A stretch of 37,602 nt of DNA from Bacteroidota bacterium (lineage in GTDB: Bacteria > Bacteroidota > Bacteroidia > Bacteroidales > F082). The position numbers and the translations under genes were made by a program. The DNA lies in the NCBI GenBank assembly GCA_013203805.1, contig JABMPH010000215.1:1-37602 (forward strand), given 5' to 3'. The notes below the pieces were generated by a model that had not been told where the DNA came from, ran no database searches, and saw only the letters and a list, made by a program, of their open reading frames with translations. Shown piece after piece: positions 31,812-37,602 of this stretch (position 1 is the first letter of the stretch; each line of letters starts with the position of its first letter).

Positions 31812-32543
31812 TTATTCTGATACAGATGTTTCGTAATACTTAACAACTCTAATATTCTCATTTACTTCATCAGACTCTATACGTCCATCTATCATTCTAA
31901 TTACCCGATGTGCATGCATGGCTATATCCTCCTCATGCGTTACTACTATAATGGTATTACCAAGTTTATGAATCTCTTCCAACAACCCCATTATTTCAAT
32001 TGAGGTTTTTGAATCGAGGTTTCCAGTTGGCTCATCAGCAAGTACAATTGATGGATTATTTACCAATGCTCTGGCAACAGCAACACGTTGCCGTTGACCA
32101 CCTGAAAGCTCGTTTGGCTTATGTTTCATCCTATCCGAAAGCTGTACACTTTTCAATGTTTCTTCAGCCCTTCTGATCCTTTCCGATTTACTAACTCCGG
32201 CATATACAAGCGGCAACATCACGTTTTCCAATGCTGTTGATCTTTGCAAGAGATTAAATGTTTGAAAGATAAATCCTATTTCCCTGTTTCTAACCTCAGC
32301 TAATTCATTATCCGTCATTTTACTTACATCCTGACCATTTAAAAAATAGGATCCTGAAGTTGGTGTATCCAAACAACCAAGTATATTCATCATTGTTGAC
32401 TTCCCTGATCCAGATGGCCCCATGATTGCAACAAATTCATTTTCATATACACGTAAGCTTACTTCACGCATCGCCTTTACAGTTTCTGTTCCTACTTGAA
32501 AAAACCTTGATATATCTTTAAAATCGATTATACTTTTTTTCAT
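31812..32543 (-). CDS. ABC transporter ATP-binding protein, MacB/LolD group
   Basis: A 243-residue ATPase with Walker [10 protein letters not shown] at 42-50, Q-loop IFQTFNLL, signature LSGGQRQR, Walker [14 protein letters not shown] and the switch VVTHEEDIA. It is of the MacB type, which pairs with an FtsX-like permease to move peptides, antibiotics or lipids by mechanotransmission. No permease or periplasmic adaptor gene is adjacent, so its partner must lie elsewhere. Neighbours on the same strand are an O-methyltransferase-like gene upstream (22 bp) and the PduO gene downstream. Confidence 0.9.
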   Translation of the reverse strand: MKKSIIDFKDISRFFQVGTETVKAMREVSLRVYENEFVAIMGPSGSGKSTMMNILGCLDTPTSGSYFLNGQDVSKMTDNELAEVRNREIGFIFQTFNLLQRSTALENVMLPLVYAGVSKSERIRRAEETLKSVQLSDRMKHKPNELSGGQRQRVAVARALVNNPSIVLADEPTGNLDSKTSIEIMGLLEEIHKLGNTIIVVTHEEDIAMHAHRVIRMIDGRIESDEVNENIRVVKYYETSVSE

Positions 32544-32565
32544 ATCTGTTGTATGTTTTGAACTG

Positions 32566-33360
32566 CTAAACTACAAGATTAAAGTTTTGTTTTTCAATTC
32601 CTTTTCTAAAAAAAACTAATCCAAACCAAAATAAATCAATTGTAATGCTAACCCTCTCATCTTCCTTGATACTATTCCAAGCTTCTTCCATTCCCGACGA
32701 CCAATGAATATCATCGAAAACAAAAATACTATTTTCAGCTGATAGCTTTGCGCAACTATTAAAATACCTAAGTGTAGGCTCCATTCGGTGATTACCATCG
32801 AAAAAAACGAAATCTAATCTATTAAACTTACTCAGTACTTTATCAAGCATATTGTCGAAATTGCCCACTGCTAATTTAATATTTCTTAATCCTATCTCAT
32901 CAAACGATTCTTTGGCTTTAGATGCTAGAGTTGAGCAGCCTTCCATACTTACCATAGTACTTTCAGGATTTCCACTTTTAATATATGTGGCGCTTATACC
33001 TACGGCAGTTCCAAATTCGAGTATGGTTTCGGGTTTATAATGTTTCACTATTCTAAATAATAACCTCAGCCGGGTTTCGCTGTGCGATCTTAACTTAACT
33101 ATTTTGCTTAGTGGATATATATGTGTACTGTAAGCCTTCTTTCCAGCTCCAAAACCAAAGTCAACTGTTTCTATGGGATCGTTACTGCTTGCCATTTTAT
33201 TTCTATGATTCCAGAGTATTTCATAATCTGGGTATATCGTCATATCCCTGAGTATATCATCAATAAAATTATACACAAATTGTGAATGTATATTATATCT
33301 TGATTTAGCCTTAATACGAAACTTAAAATATCGAATAACTAATAATATATTTTTTATCAT
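32566..33360 (-). CDS. class I SAM-dependent methyltransferase (O-methyltransferase-like)
   Basis: A 264-residue protein. The SAM-binding motif [16 protein letters not shown] is followed by an acidic strand end (VSMEGC), a [19 protein letters not shown] stretch typical of O-methyltransferases of the catechol/caffeoyl-CoA fold, and [16 protein letters not shown]. The DGNH block normally bears metal or substrate contacts. The N-terminus ([22 protein letters not shown]) is basic and may act as a membrane or nucleic-acid contact. No substrate is evident; it is first in a likely three-gene unit with the MacB-like and PduO genes. Confidence 0.82.
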   Translation of the reverse strand: MIKNILLVIRYFKFRIKAKSRYNIHSQFVYNFIDDILRDMTIYPDYEILWNHRNKMASSNDPIETVDFGFGAGKKAYSTHIYPLSKIVKLRSHSETRLRLLFRIVKHYKPETILEFGTAVGISATYIKSGNPESTMVSMEGCSTLASKAKESFDEIGLRNIKLAVGNFDNMLDKVLSKFNRLDFVFFDGNHRMEPTLRYFNSCAKLSAENSIFVFDDIHWSSGMEEAWNSIKEDERVSITIDLFWFGLVFFRKGIEKQNFNLVV

Positions 33361-33398
33361 TTATGCTTTGTTACTAATCGTCAACAATTCAATTGATG

Positions 33399-33956
33399 TT
33401 ATTTATAAGCTATTTTATTCGCATAAAAAATTGCTCTCGTCGACTGATCATCTAGAGTTCGGTTTTTAACTTTTTCGTACCCATAAATCAGGAAATAATC
33501 TCCATACCAACTAACAATATGGTTGTTTTCATCCTGTGCTATTCTATCTTGTGGAAAGTTGGTACCAATCTTCATTTCCGACCTGTCGATATCTGCAGGG
33601 CCATCGATGGTTTGAGAAACCACATTTCCATTATTTACATAAGCCAATGTAATTAAACTTTCATCTTCAAATATGGTTGAAATTCTATTAGTTGAATATG
33701 TTAAAAGATCATTAATTGGGAAATCATTACTCCATAACAACACTCCATCATTGGAAATTCCGGCAATTATTGCATCATAAAAATCATAGCCACTAAAAAC
33801 ATTGTAAGTATACGGATAGGGTCGGCCATAAAAATCATAATCCATTCGGGTTTCGGTTTTGTAATAGGGTTGATAAACTTCAACGGAAAAAATATACACA
33901 CCATTATTAGCCCGAAATACTTTTGGCTTATTCAAGTTAAATGAAGCACTTACCAT
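33399..33956 (-). CDS. C-terminal part of a frameshift-split exported protein
   Basis: A 185-residue reading frame that begins with ATG inside the last 7 bp of the preceding gene in another frame. It has no signal sequence and is beta-rich (VFRANNGVYIFSVEVYQPYY, YYKTETRMDYDFYGRPYPY). A single extra A in the eight-A run at 33961-33968, or a -1 slip there, would fuse it in frame to the upstream product to give about 520 residues. I do not recognise the family. Either a genuine second cistron, a frameshifted gene or a sequencing artefact. Confidence 0.6.
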   Translation of the reverse strand: MVSASFNLNKPKVFRANNGVYIFSVEVYQPYYKTETRMDYDFYGRPYPYTYNVFSGYDFYDAIIAGISNDGVLLWSNDFPINDLLTYSTNRISTIFEDESLITLAYVNNGNVVSQTIDGPADIDRSEMKIGTNFPQDRIAQDENNHIVSWYGDYFLIYGYEKVKNRTLDDQSTRAIFYANKIAYK

Positions 33957-34957
33957 AGTATTTTTTTTGTTGAACTTCCAGTATCCTGAACAACTTTATT
34001 AGCTCTAAAATTATCTGGTAATATGGCGCCAGAAATATTATCTAAATTCATAAAATCATAATACTGAAGCAATTCCTGCTTTCCATCTATGATTTTCAAA
34101 AAAAACAATCCGGCACTTTTAACATCATTTCCTACTTCTATATCTTTAAAGGATAATGTTCGCCCGGTTACTATATTATATGTTCCAAGTATAAGTAACT
34201 CATTTTTACTCGAAGGCACAAAAACGTACTCCCTGAAATATTTTAAAGCTTCGTTATCACCAATTAACACTTCCCCTTTTGCCTTTCCATCAATTGTGTA
34301 GCTCAATAAATATTCCTTTATATATCGCCGATCTCTGTTTTGTTTAATCGATACATAAAAAAGTCTATTCTCAATATCTGCGTATAAAGATTCAATAATA
34401 CCCGGTGTATCTATTCCAATATGAATTGGGTTAACATCTCCGGTACTTAATGAAATGAATACTAAATCCGTTTCTCTCTTTTTCAGGTTTAACGCCAAAC
34501 AGGCTGTATTACCAATTACATCGAAACCTGCGACTTCCGATTTTATGGGAATTGAACCTGAGATTCTGGAAAAAGTTTTTTTTCTCTTATCATAGGTAAC
34601 AATATCGTACAAACCATAATCGTTTCTTCCCATCGAAACATTCTTAAATAGCATATGAAGTTGTCCATCAACTTCCCTTGAAGTAATAAACTCAATCTTA
34701 TCATTTAGTGGAACAAATTTTAACCAAAGTTGTTTAAGGTTGGTATCAAACAAACCAAAATACCATTTCCGTAAATCTTCCTTACTTACTTCATTACTTT
34801 CGTAGAATATTAACAACCCATCCACTCCCATAGGCTCAACATGGAATTGCTCTCCGTCAAGATCTGACGAAACCTCAAATCGCACAGCATCAAGTTTTTG
34901 AGCGTACCCAAAACCAATCAGCAAAACAAAGATTAATGTAAAAAGCCTGTTAACCAT
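33950..34957 (-). CDS. N-terminal part of a frameshift-split exported beta-propeller-like protein
   Basis: A 335-residue protein with a signal sequence (LFTLIFVLLIGFGYA, cut near GYAQ) and a series of beta-rich, repeat-like segments, each with hydrophobic strand cores (DGLLIFYES, GQLHMLFKN, TDLVFISLSTGDV, NRLFYVSIKQN, NELLILGTYNIVTG). The pattern suggests a beta-propeller-like exported protein. The end (STKKILW) follows the frame change at the A8 run and is not natural-looking. Its continuation is the frame at 33399-33956. Function unknown. Monocistronic. Confidence 0.6.
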   Translation of the reverse strand: MVNRLFTLIFVLLIGFGYAQKLDAVRFEVSSDLDGEQFHVEPMGVDGLLIFYESNEVSKEDLRKWYFGLFDTNLKQLWLKFVPLNDKIEFITSREVDGQLHMLFKNVSMGRNDYGLYDIVTYDKRKKTFSRISGSIPIKSEVAGFDVIGNTACLALNLKKRETDLVFISLSTGDVNPIHIGIDTPGIIESLYADIENRLFYVSIKQNRDRRYIKEYLLSYTIDGKAKGEVLIGDNEALKYFREYVFVPSSKNELLILGTYNIVTGRTLSFKDIEVGNDVKSAGLFFLKIIDGKQELLQYYDFMNLDNISGAILPDNFRANKVVQDTGSSTKKILW

Positions 34958-35055
34958 ACTACAATTTACTAATTCGTTTTTTTGTAACGAATAATTACTG
35001 ATAAAATTACAAAAAAGGAGGATTGATTTACATTAAAATTAACAATGATTATTCC

Positions 35056-35877
35056 CTAACTAAAAGATGAAACAGCTTTTCTTAATATTACTAATCTGGT
35101 GAGAAGTTTTTCGAGCAAATCTAACTTTAGCATATTTTCTCCATCTGACTGCGCTTTATGCGGATTGGGATGCGTTTCCAGAAAAATTCCATCAACACCC
35201 ACTGCAATTCCCGCTTTTGCTATTGTTTCAATTAATTCGGGTTGTCCTCCGGTAACTCCTGCAGTTTGATTTGGTTGCTGCAATGAATGAGTTATATCAA
35301 GAATAACAGGAACATCAAATTTCTTCATTTCAATGATATTACGGTAATCAACTACTAAATCACCATATCCAAACATTGAACCTCTCTCGGTAAGCATAAC
35401 ACTTTTATTACCGGTATTTTTCACCTTATCAATAGCGTACTGCATTGATTCACCCGAAAGAAACTGACCTTTTTTAATATTAACGCATCTACCTGTTTCA
35501 CCGGCAGCAATGAGTAAATCTGTTTGGCGACTTAAAAAGGCCGGAATTTGTAGAATATCAACATATTGTGCAGCACGTTTCGCATCATCGGCAGTGTGAA
35601 TATCAGTAACAACAGGAACATTATATCTTTCAGAAATTTCTCTTAGTATATCCAAAGCCATTTCATCACCAATACCAGTGAAAGAGTCGAGACGGGTTCT
35701 GTTGGCTTTTTTGAATGAAGCTTTGAAAATTACAGGTATCTTTAGTTTGTCGGCAATCTTTATAATGTGCTCGGCAATCGGAAAAGCCATTGTTTCATCT
35801 TCAATTACACAAGGTCCTGCAAGCAGAAAAAAATTACCTGAATCGATATTTTTTAAGTTTTTTAATATGGGTAACAT
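35056..35877 (-). CDS. kdsA: 3-deoxy-8-phosphooctulonate synthase
   Basis: A 273-residue KDO-8-phosphate synthase, which joins phosphoenolpyruvate and arabinose 5-phosphate on the way to the Kdo sugar of lipopolysaccharide. Features: FFLLAGPCVIEDE near the N-terminus, FKASFKKANRTRLDSFTG, PVVTDIHTADDA, DILQIPAFLSRQTDLL, NIKKGQFLSGESM, MLTERGSMFGYGDLVVDYRN and DGIFLETHPNP. Length and motifs are normal. It has its own -7 element (TACATTTG) and stands downstream of, but about 100 bp apart from, the transporter gene. Confidence 0.95.
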   Translation of the reverse strand: MLPILKNLKNIDSGNFFLLAGPCVIEDETMAFPIAEHIIKIADKLKIPVIFKASFKKANRTRLDSFTGIGDEMALDILREISERYNVPVVTDIHTADDAKRAAQYVDILQIPAFLSRQTDLLIAAGETGRCVNIKKGQFLSGESMQYAIDKVKNTGNKSVMLTERGSMFGYGDLVVDYRNIIEMKKFDVPVILDITHSLQQPNQTAGVTGGQPELIETIAKAGIAVGVDGIFLETHPNPHKAQSDGENMLKLDLLEKLLTRLVILRKAVSSFS

Positions 35878-35894
35878 AATATTTATTTAATCAT

Positions 35895-35902
35895 CAAATG
35901 TA
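35895..35902 (-). promoter_or_regulatory. candidate -7 element of kdsA
   Basis: Reverse-strand TACATTTG matches TAnnTTTG, 17 nt before the kdsA ATG. No clear upstream TTG at 19-21 bp. Confidence 0.45.
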
Positions 35903-35918
35903 TGGAAAAGAATTATAC

Positions 35919-35966
35919 TGAGGTTGAGAAATAGGTTAAGATTGAGGTTGATGTTTAGATTGAGAT
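35919..35966. repeat. short degenerate direct repeats
   Basis: TGAGGTTGA occurs at 35919-35927 and 35943-35951, and AGATTGAG at 35939-35946 and 35957-35964. This resembles the AACAATCG array at 1865-1912 in kind but not in sequence. It lies between the transporter and kdsA genes. Confidence 0.5.
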
Positions 35967-35976
35967 GGACTTATTC

Positions 35977-36873
35977 TTATCCAAAAAGATTTTTCTTCTT
36001 AAAGCTTACAAAATACACCCCAATAAATATAAGGGTTGCAGCAATAACTTCCTCCACAGACAAATTATCCTTACCAAATGATAAAGCTACCACAGAAGCA
36101 ATTACCGGTTGTAAATAAATATATGCACTATTAATAGTAGGACTGATTGTTTTTAAGGAGTAATTATTGAGTAAGTAAGCAAAAACTGTTGTGAATAGTA
36201 TTACAAAGCCAATCGACATCCATATATTTGATGGAATAGCAGCATAATCAGCAGTTATTACAAGGTTCAAAGATATTGGTGCAACAAATACCAGCCCAAA
36301 CAAAAATACCCATTTCATTATGGTTATTGGGCTGTATTTAGCCATAAGTGGTTTAACCAACACGATGAAAAGTCCATAGGAAGATGCGTTAATTAATACA
36401 AATATATTACCAACAAATGTATCCGATGAAAACGAAAAGTTCCCGCTTTGCAAGATTAAAAAGGCAGCACCAGCAAATCCAATAAAAATTCCAATAATTT
36501 TATTCTGAGTTAACTTATCACCGATAAAAAAATGTGAAAATACAAGAACGAGTGTTGGCACTCCGACCATTATAATTGATGCATTTATTGGAGTTGTAAG
36601 ATTAAGGCCCTCAAAAAACATTATCTGATTTATGGCCACACCAAACACTGATAGATATCCAAATTTAAAAAGATCTTTTTTTTCTACTTTTTCTTTGGGA
36701 TAGTATACACCAACTACCCAAAAAATAATGGTTGCACCAATTACTCTGAGTAATATTATCGCCCTTGGTTCGAGATAGTCGGGCATTATACCCTTGGCAA
36801 TAACATAATTAACTCCAAAAATTAAATTAGCTCCCAATAGAGCCAGGTGAGCTAATAGCAGCTTTCGCGACAT
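35977..36873 (-). CDS. EamA-type drug/metabolite transporter
   Basis: A 298-residue inner-membrane protein with about ten helices forming two EamA repeats of roughly 140 residues. The first repeat shows ALLGANLIFGVNYVIAKG and PRAIILLRVIGATIIFW; the second ends with PTINSAYIYLQPVIASVVALSFG and the closing helix FIGVYFVSFKKK. The family exports or exchanges small metabolites, and the substrate cannot be told. ATG 36873 lies 2 bp after the stop of the DUF3127 gene, so the two are transcribed together, though nothing suggests a common task. Confidence 0.9.
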   Translation of the reverse strand: MSRKLLLAHLALLGANLIFGVNYVIAKGIMPDYLEPRAIILLRVIGATIIFWVVGVYYPKEKVEKKDLFKFGYLSVFGVAINQIMFFEGLNLTTPINASIIMVGVPTLVLVFSHFFIGDKLTQNKIIGIFIGFAGAAFLILQSGNFSFSSDTFVGNIFVLINASSYGLFIVLVKPLMAKYSPITIMKWVFLFGLVFVAPISLNLVITADYAAIPSNIWMSIGFVILFTTVFAYLLNNYSLKTISPTINSAYIYLQPVIASVVALSFGKDNLSVEEVIAATLIFIGVYFVSFKKKNLFG

Positions 36874-36875
36874 CC

Positions 36876-37226
36876 TTAAAATGGGAGGTCATCATCTGGC
36901 AAACCCAGGTCGGCTGGAGGCTCTATTGGCATTGGAGCTGCACTACCTTCATCGGCATCCTTTTCAATTCGCCAGGCTTTTATATCCGTATACCATCGTG
37001 AGTTATACTCTCTCGACTCAATATTAATCGAAACATTGAGGATATCTCCTTCAGTAACTTTCCCAAGCATCGAAACTTTATCACCCCAAAGCATAATGCA
37101 TATCTTTTTTGGGAATTGCTCATCGGTTTCAATAACAAACTGCTGTTTCTCCCACTTCCCATTTTTTCCTTCACCAGTCTCAGTGGCAAGTTTTTGTATC
37201 AGTTTTCCTTTAACTTGTAAGGTCAT
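36876..37226 (-). CDS. DUF3127 protein, OB-fold-like with SSB-type acidic tip
   Basis: A 116-residue protein. Residues 1-88 match the DUF3127 layout: TLQVKGKLIQKLATETG, WEKQQFVIETDEQFPKKICIMLWGDKV and DILNVSINIESREYNSRWYTDIKAWRIEK, a pattern of five strands reminiscent of an OB fold. The tail is Pro- and Asp-rich and ends DDDLPF, close to the protein-recruiting tip of single-stranded DNA-binding proteins (DDDIPF). The combination suggests a nucleic-acid or genome-maintenance role, but the family has no agreed function and this is inference. It is first in a unit with the EamA transporter. Confidence 0.85.
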   Translation of the reverse strand: MTLQVKGKLIQKLATETGEGKNGKWEKQQFVIETDEQFPKKICIMLWGDKVSMLGKVTEGDILNVSINIESREYNSRWYTDIKAWRIEKDADEGSAAPMPIEPPADLGLPDDDLPF

Positions 37227-37249
37227 AATTATATTTTTTATTTAAAAAT

Positions 37250-37257
37250 CAAAATTA
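37250..37257 (-). promoter_or_regulatory. candidate -7 element of the DUF3127 gene
   Basis: Reverse-strand TAATTTTG matches TAnnTTTG, 23 nt before ATG 37226. No clear -33 element. Confidence 0.45.
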
Positions 37258-37311
37258 ATGTTTTTTAGTAAGTATCTTTTCGTATAAATATTTTTATGAA
37301 AATTAAATTAA

Positions 37312-37319
37312 TACCTTTG
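37312..37319 (+). promoter_or_regulatory. candidate -7 element of the PKD-protein gene
   Basis: TACCTTTG matches TAnnTTTG exactly, 45 nt before ATG 37365. Confidence 0.45.
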
Positions 37320-37364
37320 TAGCAATATGCTTAATTTAAATTGAGTATTTAACCTGAAATTATT

Positions 37365-37602
37365 ATGAAAAAGCAACCAGTTTTGTATATAATTATTGCT
37401 GTAGCAGCAATACTCTTCTCTAATAGTAAAATAAAAGCCCAATGTACAGCTAATTTCAGTTACCAAACTATAACATGTGACTCTTTAGCTTTCACTGATC
37501 AGTCGGTTTGCTCTAGCGGTTATAATATCATGATATGGAATTGGGATTTTGGTGATGGTAACACATCGCAATTACAAAATCCAACACACCAATATAATGT
37601 TG
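37365..37602 (+). CDS. PKD-domain secreted protein (partial, C-terminus missing)
   Basis: The gene starts at ATG 37365 and leaves the window after about 79 codons. The first 27 residues are a signal sequence (VLYIIIAVAAILF, then KIKAQC). Then come CTANFSYQTITCDSLAFTDQS and the PKD hallmark WDFGDGNTSQLQNPTHQYN. Such PKD repeats occur in large cell-surface and T9SS-secreted proteins of Bacteroidota, where they act as spacers or binding modules. The full architecture and any sorting domain lie outside the window. Confidence 0.85.
   Translation, partial: MKKQPVLYIIIAVAAILFSNSKIKAQCTANFSYQTITCDSLAFTDQSVCSSGYNIMIWNWDFGDGNTSQLQNPTHQYNV

Overview
The window looks like chromosomal DNA of an AT-rich member of the Bacteroidota, most likely Bacteroidales/Marinilabiliales-like. 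The signs are: a type IX secretion (T9SS) sorting domain on a secreted peptidase; families typical of the phylum (GWxTD, PorT-like barrel, DUF2795, DUF3127, M56-TonB fusions); repeated TAnnTTTG -7 promoter elements, some with a TTG about 19-20 bp upstream; and few Shine-Dalgarno sequences. I see no rRNA, tRNA, CRISPR array, prophage or transposase gene. It reads as mostly housekeeping DNA with several unusual small arrangements.

Layout. 1-5.6 kb: truncated RelA/SpoT homologue with a decayed HD motif, outer-membrane barrel, DUF985 cupin, PfkB sugar kinase, padR-pspC pair, aroQ and a GT2 glycosyltransferase. 5.7-9.2 kb: GWxTD lipid-envelope type protein, then a methyltransferase facing a class I isoprenoid-synthase-like protein. 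9.2-14.6 kb: a 170-bp inverted-repeat element, sucC, lolD-like ATPase, a 13-repeat TPR protein and a small TPR protein. 14.6-18.8 kb: lipoprotein, secreted M1 peptidase, nnr. 19.1-20.6 kb: orphan GroES, thioredoxin-glutaredoxin fusion and an ICMT-like methyltransferase with a strong 5' hairpin. 21.0-23.9 kb: citrate lyase as a CitD-CitE fusion plus CitF. 23.9-26.3 kb: BlaI/BlaR1-like pair with three copies of one palindrome. 26.5-31.2 kb: gdhA, a POT peptide transporter, a YhcC-like radical SAM protein and a DUF2795 protein. 31.2-37.6 kb: PduO adenosyltransferase, MacB-like ATPase, O-methyltransferase-like protein, a frameshift-split exported protein, kdsA, an EamA transporter, a DUF3127 protein with an SSB-like acidic tip, and the start of a PKD-domain surface protein.

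How it fits together. SucC, citrate lyase, glutamate dehydrogenase, a peptide transporter and a cobalamin adenosyltransferase suit an organism fermenting or respiring peptides and organic acids. AroQ, KdsA, GT2, LolD-like and GWxTD proteins serve aromatic and envelope biosynthesis. The candidates for something little described are: the methyltransferase/isoprenoid-synthase pair; the fused citrate lyase; the inverted-repeat element beside sucC; the BlaI operator set with a third copy at the far end of the operon; the GroES/redox pair; and the split gene at an eight-A run. All functional calls are from reading the sequence; no database search was run.
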